From Myxococcota bacterium (GTDB taxonomy: Bacteria > Myxococcota_A > UBA796 > JAJRTE01), in assembly GCA_024278455.1 (NCBI GenBank), contig JAJRTE010000275.1:1-51933 (forward strand): DNA of 51,933 nucleotides. Reading direction: 5' to 3'. The translations under genes were made by a program, and so were the position numbers. How positions within the stretch are numbered: the first letter of the stretch is position 1; every line of letters starts with the position of its first letter. Below, one piece after another: positions 43,127-51,933 of the stretch. The notes under the pieces are model-generated. The model ran no database searches. It was not told where the DNA came from and was given only the letters and a program-made list of their open reading frames with translations.

Positions 43127-44583
43127 CTTCGCTCGTCCTCACAGCGCGGGCGGGTGAACGGAACGCCCTGGACCTGCGCACACTCGCGGGCCGCCTCCCG
43201 GCGAACAAAGATGTCCGGGAAACATCGAGCACAGGGTTTGCACCGTCAAGTCGCCTCGCCGCCTTGTTTTTCCTGTCGCTGTGCGTCCTCCGGCCCACGG
43301 CCCTCCACGCCCGACCCAGTATCGCGGTGATCGGGATCCACGCCGACCAGGGACTCGAGGCCGAGGCCGGATCCCTGACACCCATGCTCCGGGATGCATT
43401 CCAACGCCAGCGTTCCCTGTCGCCCATCTCCGAAGCAGCCATCCTCGAGCTGATAGCGGGCAAGGGGCCAGCCCTCCGCGACGCGGTCTTCCTGGCCCCG
43501 GCACGCGAAGCGCTGGCAAAGGCTCGAGAACTGGCCGGCCTCGCCGAATTCCGCCAGGCCATCGCCATGCTACAGGAGGCCGAAGCCCACCTGTCATACT
43601 ATCGCGAACACCTCACCAGCAACGAGGATTTTCTCGAGGTCGAACTGTTCCTTCTGCAACTGCTTTTCGGCCTCGGGGAGTACGACCAGGCCACCGGCGT
43701 GCTGCGCCGTCTCGCCACTGTCGCCCCGGAAAGGGAACTCGACCCCTTGCGCTTCTCCTCCCAGTCCATCGCCCTGTACGACCGGATCAAGACCGAACTC
43801 CGCTACACGACCGGTCTCCAAATCTCATCGGAACCCGAGAGCGCCACCGCCTACCTCGACGGACGTCCCCGGGGAACCACGCCCCTGTTCTTGCCCCAAA
43901 TCCCCCAAGGACGCCATTATATTCGACTCGAGGGCCCGGCAGGCGTCTTCTTCCAGGATGTCGTGCTCGACTCGAGCGACTCGCGGACCATCCACGGGGT
44001 CCTCGGGCCACCCGGCTTTCACACTGCGCCCGATGAAACCCCGGCGGCTCGACGAAACGCCACCAGCGCAAAACATCTCACCTCTATCTATCACGCCCTC
44101 GGCCAGGCCCTGCGCGTCGACTACCTCCTGCTGGCCGTCCTGGACGAGGACGGGCTCGAAGCCTCCCTGTTTCATGTCCAGGACGAGGCGTTTTCTCCTT
44201 CCTACAAGGTGTTGCTCGAGCCCGGAAGGGCAGCCCCTGCGTCCCTCGACCGCCTTGCCGCCCAACTTGCCGGGCTCGTGCTGCCCGATGGCGAATTGTC
44301 CGAGAGGGCACCGTTGGACCAACCGCCGTCCCCAGATAGCAACCGGTTGCTGCAAAAGTACTTTTTTGAATCACACACGCCCGCGGTGACCGCCTACCCG
44401 GTGGCCGGAACGACGGCCCGGGACGGCAAGGAACGTTCCCTCTTCCGCCAGCCATGGTTCTGGGGGGGGGCCGGAGGCGTCGTGGGGCTCGCGGCCGGCA
44501 CGGCCACCTGGTTTGCGGTCAAGAACAGGCAGAACAACACGACGACGGTGAGTATCCGCTTCCATTTCCCGGCCGGTCAATGA
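43105..44583 (+). CDS. PEGA-domain secreted/membrane protein
   Basis: A 492-residue frame. A signal-like segment ('LAALFFLSLCVLRPTALHA') sits at residues 50-68, and a second hydrophobic stretch begins at the annotated ATG ('SLFFLASSLVLTARA'), so the true start is uncertain. The ATG at 43105 has AGGAGG about 13 bases away; a TTG at 43264 would give only the second signal. A helical middle region ('YREHLTSNEDFLEVELFLLQ') is followed by a PEGA domain near 245-300 ('ISSEPESATAYLDGRPRGTT') and one C-terminal membrane helix ('GAGGVVGLAAGTATWFAV'). It is convergent, 17 bases apart, with the kinase that also carries PEGA repeats. Confidence 0.65.
   Translation: MSLFFLASSLVLTARAGERNALDLRTLAGRLPANKDVRETSSTGFAPSSRLAALFFLSLCVLRPTALHARPSIAVIGIHADQGLEAEAGSLTPMLRDAFQRQRSLSPISEAAILELIAGKGPALRDAVFLAPAREALAKARELAGLAEFRQAIAMLQEAEAHLSYYREHLTSNEDFLEVELFLLQLLFGLGEYDQATGVLRRLATVAPERELDPLRFSSQSIALYDRIKTELRYTTGLQISSEPESATAYLDGRPRGTTPLFLPQIPQGRHYIRLEGPAGVFFQDVVLDSSDSRTIHGVLGPPGFHTAPDETPAARRNATSAKHLTSIYHALGQALRVDYLLLAVLDEDGLEASLFHVQDEAFSPSYKVLLEPGRAAPASLDRLAAQLAGLVLPDGELSERAPLDQPPSPDSNRLLQKYFFESHTPAVTAYPVAGTTARDGKERSLFRQPWFWGGAGGVVGLAAGTATWFAVKNRQNNTTTVSIRFHFPAGQ
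43221..43249 (-). promoter_or_regulatory. Possible promoter of the TPR-parvulin unit
   Basis: On the minus strand TTGACG (43249-43244), a 17-base spacer and GATGTT (43226-43221). It lies inside the N-terminal part of the divergent PEGA frame, which would favour a downstream start for that gene. Confidence 0.35.
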
Positions 44584-44600
44584 CCTGTGCGGTACGCGGG

Positions 44601-46670
44601 TTACTTCGACAGATCGACGTTGAGCTGCTTGGTCTCCTTTCCTGGCGCGATGTCCACGTGCAGCGTCTTCTCGTATCCTCCCACCTGGTTGCGCAAGACC
44701 ACCGTTCTGCGACCGGGAGGAAGCGGGATGCGCTCGTAGAACGCCCGCGGCTCTCCCAATGGCTTTCCGTCCACGATGACTTCCGCACTCAGGTTGTCCT
44801 TGACGGTGATGGTGAGATAGCCGGGCTGAGCCACGGCGAGACGCACGGCGACCGGTTTTTCTCCGGACGGCGGAAAGACGGCTGATGTTTTGACGGATTC
44901 GTAGCCGGGCAAATCGAACAGGAGGGTGTATCTCGTGCCAGGCCGTCCCCTCGAGAAGACACAGGGTGTGGTGCAGACGGTTTTTCCATCGATCGAGACC
45001 TTGGCCCCGGCGGGGGCCGACTTGAGGGACAGCCGTCCCGTGGGTGCGGGCCGCTGCACGGTGTTGACCTGTGCCGGCGCCTGTTCCGACGAGGTGGCCG
45101 GCGGCTGGGGCCTGGGGACCGCGACGGGGCCGGCCGGCGCCGGCGGGGCCACCGCCTTCAGGGTTGCGGTGCGCTCGAGTCGTTCGGTACCGGCCGGAAC
45201 GTAGAAGGCATCGGCATAGGACTGGTATCCGTCCATCTCGAGTCTCAGTTCCACGACATCCCCTGTGGGAATATCGGCTGAGACGAGCGGGGTTTCGCCG
45301 ACCCTGCGTCCGTCGAGGAACACCGTGGCGCCCGGTGGAATCGACCGGACGGAGAGGGTGGCTTGCGCCGATGGCGTGCGGGCTCGAGGAACCGGGGCCG
45401 ATCCCGACGCCATGGCGTCCGCGTTCGGGTGCCCGGGCTCCTCCCGGGACGACATGCCTCGATATACGAAGAGACCTCCGAGCACCACGATCACGGTCAT
45501 GACGATCACTGTCACGAGGTGCCTGTGGGACGACATGCGTTCCCGCTCTTCGATCAGGAGGCGCACATCGGTTGAACCGGTATCCGTGCTTGCCGATTCC
45601 GGGCCGTCTCGCGAAGGAATGTCCCAGGCATCGTCCAGTTCGAATTCGTCCGTCGATTCTCCTCGAGACACCATGAGTTCGCGCGCGACTCTCGTACCTG
45701 CTTCCAGCCGGGCGCGCTCCCGCCTGATTTCCTGGGCGAAGATCTCTCGCATGAAATTGGCCAGGGACAGGGCGATGAGGTCGGGCGACGAGGGCGGCGT
45801 CGACGACCGCATGTACTCCCTCAGGTCATGCTGCATCTGCCACGCTTCCTGGTAGCGCTGTTCCGGGTCGCGGGCGAGCGCTTTCATGACGATGGCATCG
45901 ATGTCCTCCGTGACCTGTGGATTCAGGTGGGAAGGGGGCGGGATCCACGGGTTGCGGATAAGCTCGAGGGTCCTGGCGTCGGAGTCTGTCTTGAACAGCC
46001 TGCGCCGGGTCAACATTTCGTAGAAGACGATGCCACAGGCATAGATGTCGGCCCGCCGGTCCACGGGCAGCCCTGATGCCTGCTCCGGGGACATGTACTC
46101 GAACTTCCCCTTCAACACCCCGGCCTTGGTGTGGTAGGTGGCGTCCTGGGCCTTGGCGATGCCGAAGTCTGCAATCTTCACTTCGCCTTCGTCATAGGAA
46201 ATCATGATGTTAGACGGGCTGATGTCCCGGTGGAGGATGTTCATCTCCTGGTCGGTCTCGTCCCGCTTCCTGTGCGCGTAGTCCAGGCCCTTGCAGACTT
46301 CGTGAATGACATAGGCGGCGTATTCGATGGGCAGGGGACGGCCGAGTTCCTGGCACTTCTTCATCACCGTCTTGAGATCTTTGCCCTCGCAGTACTCCAT
46401 GGCCAGGAAGTAGTTATTGCGTATCTTCCCGAATTCGTAGACATGGACGATGTTCGAGTGGCTCAATTTCGACGAAATCATCGCCTCGTCGTGGAACATC
46501 TTGACGAAATCGGGGTCCTCCGAAAGGTGAGACAAGATCCGCTTGATCACCAGGACCTTCTCGAAGCCACCGGGACCGAACTGCTTGGCCTTGAAAATCT
46601 CGGCCATGCCGCCGACGGCGATCTTGTCCACGAGGTAGTATTTGCCAAAGGCTTCCGGGTGAAAGGTCAT
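44601..46670 (-). CDS. Ser/Thr protein kinase with transmembrane helix and PEGA repeats
   Basis: A 689-residue kinase. The N-terminal domain (residues about 10-290) has the glycine loop 'KIAVGGMAEIFKAK', 'LVIKRI' with the ATP-anchoring Lys, 'HRDISPSNIM' (catalytic Asp and Asn, with Ser in place of the usual Lys, as in many myxobacterial kinases), 'ADFGIAKA' and 'YMSPEQASG'. A juxtamembrane region and one membrane helix ('LVTVIVMTVIVVLGGLFVY', near 385) follow. The exterior carries three PEGA-type repeats ('VRSIPPGATVFLDGRRVGET', 'SAPAGAKVSIDGK', 'DNLSAEVIVDGKPLGE'). It probably senses an envelope signal and phosphorylates cytoplasmic targets. It has a near-consensus promoter at 46710-46738. 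Confidence 0.93.
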   Translation of the reverse strand: MTFHPEAFGKYYLVDKIAVGGMAEIFKAKQFGPGGFEKVLVIKRILSHLSEDPDFVKMFHDEAMISSKLSHSNIVHVYEFGKIRNNYFLAMEYCEGKDLKTVMKKCQELGRPLPIEYAAYVIHEVCKGLDYAHRKRDETDQEMNILHRDISPSNIMISYDEGEVKIADFGIAKAQDATYHTKAGVLKGKFEYMSPEQASGLPVDRRADIYACGIVFYEMLTRRRLFKTDSDARTLELIRNPWIPPPSHLNPQVTEDIDAIVMKALARDPEQRYQEAWQMQHDLREYMRSSTPPSSPDLIALSLANFMREIFAQEIRRERARLEAGTRVARELMVSRGESTDEFELDDAWDIPSRDGPESASTDTGSTDVRLLIEERERMSSHRHLVTVIVMTVIVVLGGLFVYRGMSSREEPGHPNADAMASGSAPVPRARTPSAQATLSVRSIPPGATVFLDGRRVGETPLVSADIPTGDVVELRLEMDGYQSYADAFYVPAGTERLERTATLKAVAPPAPAGPVAVPRPQPPATSSEQAPAQVNTVQRPAPTGRLSLKSAPAGAKVSIDGKTVCTTPCVFSRGRPGTRYTLLFDLPGYESVKTSAVFPPSGEKPVAVRLAVAQPGYLTITVKDNLSAEVIVDGKPLGEPRAFYERIPLPPGRRTVVLRNQVGGYEKTLHVDIAPGKETKQLNVDLSK

Positions 46671-46709
46671 GGGAATCCCGATGACGTGAGGCGTGCTGAA
46701 ACCGGTCTC

Positions 46710-46738
46710 ATTATAGAGCCGTTCGAGAACCCAGTCAA
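46710..46738 (-). promoter_or_regulatory. Strong sigma-70 promoter of the PEGA kinase
   Basis: On the minus strand TTGACT (46738-46733), a 17-base spacer and a perfect TATAAT (46715-46710). The predicted leader is about 33 bases. Confidence 0.75.
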
Positions 46739-46810
46739 CCGATCCGATGGGGCATGGCCCCGAGGGAAGCGGCCGGCAGCCCGACGCACGAGTTCAGCCG
46801 TGCCGCCCCA

Positions 46811-47863
46811 TCAGGTGCCGGGCCGGCTATCCCGGCTGACCGTGCTGTGGCGCGCTTGCTCATCATGCCACTGTTGGAGAAGCGCAGCCTCGCGCTCGCG
46901 ACACAGCCCCGCCTTCGCCCCGCCGTCCACCGTGTCCTTCCCGGCGCCGGCAGCGCGCTCCCGGGCGAGCCACGCCAGGGTATCCGCCACCGTTTCCGCA
47001 AGGGGCCGAAAGGCTAACCCCATCCGAACAGCCTTGCTGTTGTCCACGGCGTCCATGCCGTCCATCTCTTTCGGCAGCCACAGCGGCAGCTCCGTCCAGG
47101 GCTCGACATGGTGCGCGACCAGGAACGCCTCGCTCACCCATGTGAAACGGGCATTGCTGCCCGTCACTCGCTTGCAGGTCTCCAGCAGGCCGGCCATCGT
47201 CAGGGGGTCTTGCGGTCCAACCGCGTTGTAGATACCGGTCAGGCGACTCTCCACCTTCTGGACAACCCAGTCGGACAGGTCACGTGCATCGACATATTGG
47301 ATCGTCCGGTCAGGATGGGCGGGAGCGAGCACCTCTCCCCCCTCGGCCACGCGGCACGGCCAGTAAGGAAACCTCCCCGAGGAATCATGAGGGCCGACGA
47401 TGAGCCCCGGCCGCACGCAGAAGGACCTTCCGGGAAAGGCTTCCGCCACCACACGTTCACACAGTGCTTTCAGTGCGCCATAGTGTTCCTGTACATCCGT
47501 TGACGTGTTGTCTGCCAACACCTGCGTCGGAGATTCCTCATCCAACCCCGGTTGGCTGAAATCCGCATAGACACTGACGCTCGAGATGAACGTGTAGTGC
47601 CCCACGGAGTCACGAAGCAACCTGGCCGATTCCTGGACGACAAGCGGCAGGTACCCACACGTGTCGACAACGGCATCCCAGCTCCGTCCCCTCAACGCAC
47701 CCAGTTGCCCGTCTCTATCGCCATGTAGCTTCTCCACGGCTGGGAAGAGGTGCGGATTCGTCTCGCCACGGTTGAAAAGGGTGAGCTTGTGACCACGCTT
47801 GAGGGCCGCTTCGACGAGGTGTCGCCCCAAAAAGCCGGTACCTCCCAGTATCAAGATCTCCAT
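46811..47863 (-). CDS. NAD(P)-dependent epimerase/dehydratase-like extended SDR
   Basis: A 350-residue extended short-chain dehydrogenase. The Rossmann motif 'ILILGGTGFLGRHLVEAAL' is at residues 3-21, 'ISSVSVYADF' lies near the catalytic region, and the Tyr-x3-Lys pair is in 'YGALKALCE'. The shape resembles isoflavone-reductase or nucleoside-sugar epimerase relatives that act on unknown substrates. The ATG has GGGAGGG upstream and the promoter at 47963-47991 lies about 100 bases before it. The upstream gene on this strand is not adjacent, so it is monocistronic. Confidence 0.82.
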   Translation of the reverse strand: MEILILGGTGFLGRHLVEAALKRGHKLTLFNRGETNPHLFPAVEKLHGDRDGQLGALRGRSWDAVVDTCGYLPLVVQESARLLRDSVGHYTFISSVSVYADFSQPGLDEESPTQVLADNTSTDVQEHYGALKALCERVVAEAFPGRSFCVRPGLIVGPHDSSGRFPYWPCRVAEGGEVLAPAHPDRTIQYVDARDLSDWVVQKVESRLTGIYNAVGPQDPLTMAGLLETCKRVTGSNARFTWVSEAFLVAHHVEPWTELPLWLPKEMDGMDAVDNSKAVRMGLAFRPLAETVADTLAWLARERAAGAGKDTVDGGAKAGLCREREAALLQQWHDEQARHSTVSRDSRPGT

Positions 47864-47962
47864 CTGCCCTCCCTTTCCTCACGGAACAACGGCGCGGCGG
47901 CGGCCATGCGCCACTGACACCTTCGGCACCCGGGCCATCGTTCCCCGCGGTTTGACAGAAGC

Positions 47963-47991
47963 AGGATATGACATGCCTCGCGGATGGTCAA
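47963..47991 (-). promoter_or_regulatory. Putative sigma-70 promoter of the SDR gene
   Basis: On the minus strand TTGACC (47991-47986), a 17-base spacer and TATCCT (47968-47963). Confidence 0.5.
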
Positions 47992-48097
47992 GATGGCGTT
48001 AGCCATGAGACGGTTTGCCCGTCTCGCGGATGGCGGGCGAGAACCCTTGCGCGACTTGGGCGGTTGCCAGATAAGGATCTGGGGTCAAGGTGTTCCG

Positions 48098-48126
48098 TTG
48101 ACACTTCCCGGCCAGGACGCTACCCT
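48098..48126 (+). promoter_or_regulatory. Putative sigma-70 promoter of the AGE lipoprotein-selB unit
   Basis: A perfect TTGACA (48098-48103), a 17-base spacer and TACCCT (48121-48126). The predicted leader is about 105 bases. Confidence 0.5.
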
Positions 48127-48237
48127 ACCGATCTCCATTCCGGTTATCGAGGTATGCCGAGCCTGTTTCCCCGGGGAAACGTGGGGTTGGCAAATGAAAG
48201 CCCCTCGACGCTGTCCCGAGGGGAGGTGAGAGGCGTT

Positions 48238-49818
48238 GTGTTGAACGTATTGCCCGTGCCACGCCTGTTGGTCGTTGTCGCCCTGGCAGCAACGGCATGT
48301 TCGCCCGTCCGGGACGACGACACGGAGCAACCCGGGACGCCGCAGCCATGGACGGCAACGCCGGCGCCCACGCCCACGCCCACGCCCACGCCCACGCCAG
48401 ACCCTCTCCACCCGGATTGGCCCGCGCTCATCGCCGACTTGATGACTTTCTGGGCGTCCAGCAACCTCGACGAGGCGTCCGGGGGGTACTTTACCGGGGT
48501 CGGACGAACCGGACAGGTGACGAGCCGCGACAAGTGGACGCGCTGCGTGTCGCGAGAAGTCTACGGGTTCACGAAGGCGTTCCAGGTGACCGGCGACATC
48601 GAATGGCTCGACCACGCACGCCTCGGGGTCGACTGGCTGCTCCACAAGGCGCTCGACACCGCGCACGGGGGGTTTTTTCAGCGGCTGGATGAGACCGGTC
48701 AGACGGTCGTGTCCGATGAACGGGACATGTTCGACCTGGCCTATGCCATGACCGGACTCGCGGCGTTCTTCGAGGTTACGCACGACCCCGGCGTGGAGGA
48801 GGTCCTGACCAGTACCTACGACCTCCTCGATGCCAGAGCCTGGGACCGCGACTGGGGAGGCTACTACAAGTCCCTGACGACCGACATGTCGGGTGTGCTG
48901 GACGACGGCAAGGACTTCAACGCACTCGTGGACCCGGCGACGGCGTTTCTTTTCACGCTGTATGCCGCGACCGCGCAGTACGGAGACGATGCGAGCCGGG
49001 CGAGTGCGTACAAGGAGCGGCTACGGCAGACCGGCTTCATGATCGCGAGCCACCTCATCGACCCCGATGGCACGGGCTGGATTGGGGAGAACTTCACCCG
49101 CGAGTGGGTCTACGACCCGGAGGGGGGCCAGTTCGGCGACCAGACCATCTGCGGCCACAACCTGAAGGCGGTCTGGACACTGGTGCGACTGCACCTGATC
49201 ACCGGGGAGTCGGTTTTTCTCCAGAAGGCTGAATCCCTGCTGGACTTCGTGGTCGGCACCTGCCGCGACAAGGAACGGGGGGGCATCTATGACATGGTGG
49301 ATCGCGCCACCAGCGCCCTCGTGTACGGCGAACAGAAAGCCTGGTGGCAGCAGGAGCAGGGGATGCTCGCGACCCAGCTTTTCAGTGCCGTCTCCAGCAC
49401 GTCCTACTACGACCGCATCTCCCTGGAGACTCGATCGTTCTACCTCGAGTGGTTTCCCGACGCGGTGTACGGGGAGGTGTTCGCCACGGTGGAGGGCGAT
49501 GGGTCGCTCGAGGACCCCACGAAAGGCAATGAATGGAAGAGCGCCTACCATTCCGTGGAAACCGCCTACTTCAGCTTTCTCTACGACGCCTTTCTCGAGA
49601 GCATGACCCCCGTGACGCTCTACTACTACTTCGACACGGTCGATCATGACCGGGCGGTGCGTCTCGCCCCGGTGGCGCTCCCCTACGGGGCCTTTGCTGT
49701 CCAGGATCCGGTGTTGCTGGACGGGGAGCCGTTGTCCTTGCAAACCCCGAGCCAGGTGGTCGTACCGGCCGGTGGCAGCGGGCGGCTCGAAGTCGTGTAT
49801 CTGCCTGCAGAGGAATGA
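48238..49818 (+). CDS. AGE-family (N-acylglucosamine 2-epimerase-like) lipoprotein
   Basis: A 526-residue predicted lipoprotein: signal '[12 protein letters not shown]' with lipobox Cys, then a Pro-Thr repeat linker encoded by repeated ACGCCC hexamers (48361-48402). The folded domain is an (alpha/alpha)6 barrel of the AGE/cellobiose-2-epimerase family ('[17 protein letters not shown]', '[17 protein letters not shown]', '[18 protein letters not shown]', '[20 protein letters not shown]'). Conserved His and Glu of the barrel are present, but catalysis outside the cytoplasm would be unusual. The last 80 residues form a short beta-rich domain. The GTG at 48238 follows a GGAGGTGAG site. selB begins two bases after the stop codon, indicating cotranscription. 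Confidence 0.75.
   Translation: MLNVLPVPRLLVVVALAATACSPVRDDDTEQPGTPQPWTATPAPTPTPTPTPTPDPLHPDWPALIADLMTFWASSNLDEASGGYFTGVGRTGQVTSRDKWTRCVSREVYGFTKAFQVTGDIEWLDHARLGVDWLLHKALDTAHGGFFQRLDETGQTVVSDERDMFDLAYAMTGLAAFFEVTHDPGVEEVLTSTYDLLDARAWDRDWGGYYKSLTTDMSGVLDDGKDFNALVDPATAFLFTLYAATAQYGDDASRASAYKERLRQTGFMIASHLIDPDGTGWIGENFTREWVYDPEGGQFGDQTICGHNLKAVWTLVRLHLITGESVFLQKAESLLDFVVGTCRDKERGGIYDMVDRATSALVYGEQKAWWQQEQGMLATQLFSAVSSTSYYDRISLETRSFYLEWFPDAVYGEVFATVEGDGSLEDPTKGNEWKSAYHSVETAYFSFLYDAFLESMTPVTLYYYFDTVDHDRAVRLAPVALPYGAFAVQDPVLLDGEPLSLQTPSQVVVPAGGSGRLEVVYLPAEE
48361..48402 (+). repeat. ACGCCC hexamer repeat encoding a Pro-Thr linker
   Basis: About six copies of ACGCCC encode alternating Thr-Pro between the lipobox and the barrel domain. 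Length changes by slippage would keep the frame. Confidence 0.8.
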
Positions 49819-49819
49819 C

Positions 49820-51721
49820 ATGAAGCGACTCGTCGTTGGGACAGCGGGCCACATCGACCACGGGAAGACGGCCCTGGTGAAGGCGCTCACGGGTATCGAC
49901 ACCGACCGGCTCGCGGAGGAGAAGGCTCGAGGGATCACGATCGAACTCGGTTTCGCGCCCATGACCCTGAAGGGGGGGCAACGCCTGGCCTTCGTGGACG
50001 TCCCCGGGCATGAGCGATTCGTGCGGACGATGGTCGCCGGCGCCTATGGGATCGACGTCGTGCTCCTGGTCGTCGCCGCCGATGAGGGTGTCATGCCGCA
50101 GACGCGGGAGCATGGGGATATTCTCAGGCTCCTGGGCGTGCGCCACGGCGCGGTGGTGCTCACCAAGATCGACCTGGTGTACGACGAACTCCTGGCGCTG
50201 GCCGAGGCGGATGTCGAGGCATTCGTCGAAGGCACGTTCCTGGAATCGGCGCCGGTGGTGGCCTGTTCCGCACACACCGGCCAGGGTCTGGACAGGCTCC
50301 TCGACGTGCTCGAGCATTTCGCTGGCCTGGTCGAGGAACGGTCGAGCGACGGGCCGTTCCGGATGTATGTCGATCGCGTGTTCTCCCTACGCGGTTTCGG
50401 GACCGTGGTGACCGGTACCATCTCGTCGGGACACGCGGCTGTGGGGGATACCGTGGAGGTCCTACCGGCCGGCTTCCAGGCGCGTATCCGGGGACTCCAG
50501 GTCCACGGCGAGGAGCAGAAGCGGGCATTCGCGGGCCAAAGGAGCGCCGTCAACTTGCAAGGCGTGGACAGGTCTCGCCTCTGGCGCGGCTGCCAACTCG
50601 CCACCCCCGGCACCTTCGTCTCGAGTTCCCTCGTCGACGTCTCCTACGAGCACCTCCCGGGGAACAGCGCCCCCCTGGCACACCGTTCCCGGATCCGATT
50701 TCTCACCGGCACCGCCGAAATCGACGGGGTGGCCCACCTGCTCGGCCGGCAGCAGATCGAACCAGGCGCTCGAGGATTCTTGCAGCTCCGACTCGACAAG
50801 CCCGCCACACCCAAGGCAGGCGACCGCTACGTGCTGCGTCTCGAAACACCGGTCGTCACTCTTGGCGGCGGACGAGTCATCGATCCCATGCCGGTCAAGC
50901 ACCGCCGGAAAGGTCGCCGGGAGGCCGCCGGCCTGCTCGAGCGCCTGGCGTCCGTCCCAGGTACCGAGCAGGCGTCGATCTGGCTGGAACTCGCCGGCCC
51001 GGGCGGCGTCTCCCTCGAGGACCTCGCCAGGCGCAGCGGCTGGACCGTGGAAACGTTGCGACAGACGTTCGAGGCATCTCCAGCAGCGGTCCCGCTCGAT
51101 CCCCGCCACAAGGCCTTCGTCTCGAAACGTTGGCTCGACGAGTGCAAGCGGGCCACCGTGGCAGAACTCGAGGCGTTGCACGCCAAGCACCCGCTCAAGC
51201 CGGGGGTGGCTCGAGGCGAGTTGTTCGGGCGCATTCGCTTCTGCGGGCAGAGCGTCTTCACCCGCGTCATGGAAGCGCTCGTGGCGGAGGGGCGCGTGCG
51301 GCAGGCTGGAGCCATGTTCGCGCTCGCCGATTTCGAACCGGCCCTCGACGCGGCGGAAGCCGATATCGCAGCGCGCCTGAAAGCGGTACTCGCGAAGGCA
51401 GGGCTCGCCGCCCCCTTCTCGGGAGAACTCAAGGAGAAGGTCGGTGGAGATCCTGCCCGGATCGACGACATTCTCGACTACCTCGCCCGGCAAGGCGACG
51501 TGACGAAGATCAAGGAGGGCTACTGGGTGCTCGCGAGAGAACTCGAGGCGCTTCGCGACAGGCTCGAGGCCCACCTGGAAGCCGAGGGGGAACTCACCCC
51601 GGCGGCGTTCAAGGCCATGACCGGCCTGACGCGAAAATGGGCCATTCCCCTGCTCGAGTATTTCGACCGGGTTCAGTTGACACTGCGGGTGGGCGACGTT
51701 CGGGTGCGGCGCACACGATGA
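49820..51721 (+). CDS. selB: Selenocysteine-specific translation elongation factor
   Basis: A 633-residue GTPase that brings Sec-tRNA to UGA codons followed by a SECIS hairpin. G1 is '[14 protein letters not shown]', the switch region '[13 protein letters not shown]', G3 'DVPGHERF', G4 'TKID' and G5 'ACSAHTG'. '[20 protein letters not shown]' and '[17 protein letters not shown]' are typical of SelB rather than EF-Tu. The C-terminal winged-helix repeats (from about residue 390, including '[20 protein letters not shown]') bind SECIS RNA. The ATG at 49820 lies two bases after the AGE-lipoprotein stop. No selA, selC or selD and no obvious UGA-containing selenoprotein gene occur in the window. Confidence 0.95.
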   Translation: MKRLVVGTAGHIDHGKTALVKALTGIDTDRLAEEKARGITIELGFAPMTLKGGQRLAFVDVPGHERFVRTMVAGAYGIDVVLLVVAADEGVMPQTREHGDILRLLGVRHGAVVLTKIDLVYDELLALAEADVEAFVEGTFLESAPVVACSAHTGQGLDRLLDVLEHFAGLVEERSSDGPFRMYVDRVFSLRGFGTVVTGTISSGHAAVGDTVEVLPAGFQARIRGLQVHGEEQKRAFAGQRSAVNLQGVDRSRLWRGCQLATPGTFVSSSLVDVSYEHLPGNSAPLAHRSRIRFLTGTAEIDGVAHLLGRQQIEPGARGFLQLRLDKPATPKAGDRYVLRLETPVVTLGGGRVIDPMPVKHRRKGRREAAGLLERLASVPGTEQASIWLELAGPGGVSLEDLARRSGWTVETLRQTFEASPAAVPLDPRHKAFVSKRWLDECKRATVAELEALHAKHPLKPGVARGELFGRIRFCGQSVFTRVMEALVAEGRVRQAGAMFALADFEPALDAAEADIAARLKAVLAKAGLAAPFSGELKEKVGGDPARIDDILDYLARQGDVTKIKEGYWVLARELEALRDRLEAHLEAEGELTPAAFKAMTGLTRKWAIPLLEYFDRVQLTLRVGDVRVRRTR

Positions 51722-51933
51722 CGCAGGGGTCTGGACTCGTGGTGCACCGGGTTCGCCGGAGACTGCAACTTCGATACGTCGCCCCAGCCTCGAAACGGTT
51801 GCCCTTTCCATCCCACCATGCTAGCTTGCGTCAAACAGAGACGTGACTGCTGGAAATCTTCCCGTCGCATCCGCGGCCGTTGCCCGCTGTTCCCTGCCCG
51901 CTGCTCCTAACTGCCCATGCCGTGCGTTCCCCC
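51722..51933. other. Right-edge sequence, nothing recognised
   Basis: The last 212 bases contain no coding frame with a ribosome site and no tRNA-like fold. I looked for selC after selB and did not find it. The next gene is outside the window. Confidence 0.5.

Larger units (their letters stand above)
47864..48237. other. Divergent intergenic region with promoters and a hairpin
   Basis: A 374-base gap between the SDR gene (minus) and the AGE-family lipoprotein gene (plus). It carries a promoter for each (47963-47991 minus, 48098-48126 plus). A perfect 7-bp hairpin, GAGACGG (48007-48013) and CCGTCTC (48019-48025), lies between them. The decamer TCGCGGATGG occurs twice, at about 47978 and 48024. 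Confidence 0.55.

Noticed and set aside
49819..51933. selC (tRNA-Sec) next to selB
   Set aside because: No cloverleaf with a long variable arm or UCA anticodon could be traced in the flanks.

Overview
This is a GC-rich (roughly two-thirds G+C) bacterial chromosomal window that is almost fully coding, with genes on both strands. The protein mix points to a myxobacterial or deltaproteobacterial-type Gram-negative lineage: a Ser/Thr kinase with PEGA repeats, a protein with an AgmX/PglI-type C-terminal domain, a GYF-like domain protein, an NtrC-type regulator, a FabI enoyl reductase and many lipoproteins. This placement is inferred from gene families; there is no rRNA or tRNA in the window to confirm it.

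Layout. 0-8 kb: an edge-truncated Rpn-type nuclease, a START/SRPBCC protein, a PAP2 membrane phosphatase, S-adenosylhomocysteine hydrolase, a GT-C membrane glycosyltransferase and an AgmX/PglI-domain secreted protein. 7.8-11.4 kb (minus): a metzincin lipoprotein followed by a LuxE-like and a LuxC-like gene, a fatty-acid-to-aldehyde pair without luciferase genes. 11.6-13 kb: an NtrC-family response regulator. 13-18 kb (minus): a translationally coupled unknown protein plus small secreted protein behind a strong promoter, then a NicO metal transporter and an inner-membrane sulfatase-superfamily protein. 18.2-19.6 kb: an accessory patch with a nested tandem repeat, a 5'-truncated SUMF1/C-type-lectin-fold gene whose C-terminus resembles the variable region of a diversity-generating retroelement, and decayed sequence. 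19.7-27 kb: a GYF-domain membrane protein, a BtpA-family protein, then lipoprotein-rbfA-truB and rpsO-pnp. 27-30.3 kb (minus): fabI, a PfkB-family kinase and pepP. 30.8-31.6 kb: a sigma-70/RpoH-like sigma factor interrupted by an in-frame amber codon between its core-binding half and region 4. 31.7-34.2 kb (minus): a DUF2079 membrane protein and a second SUMF1-fold lipoprotein. 34.4-39.2 kb: an operon of FdrA, DUF1116, a metal-dependent cyclase-family hydrolase and a nitrilase. 39.2-46.7 kb: a GT-C transferase, a zinc-ribbon-like protein, a TPR-parvulin fusion, a PEGA protein and a PEGA-repeat kinase. 46.8-51.7 kb: an SDR epimerase, then an AGE-family lipoprotein directly followed by selB.

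Two signals run across the genes. First, the palindrome CTCGAG is far more frequent than base composition predicts (about 47 copies in the first 10.6 kb by eye). It appears in every reading frame, and Ala-Arg and Ser-Arg pairs are spelled GCT CGA or TCT CGA at these sites although neighbouring codons end in C or G. Second, most transcription units have a recognisable TTGACA-like / TATAAT-like promoter with a 17-18 base spacer.

The best candidates for undescribed biology are the FdrA/DUF1116/cyclase/nitrilase operon (predicted carbamoyl-releasing catabolism of a cyclic amide or ureide), the amber-split sigma factor, the CTCGAG bias and the retroelement-like variable region with no reverse transcriptase nearby.
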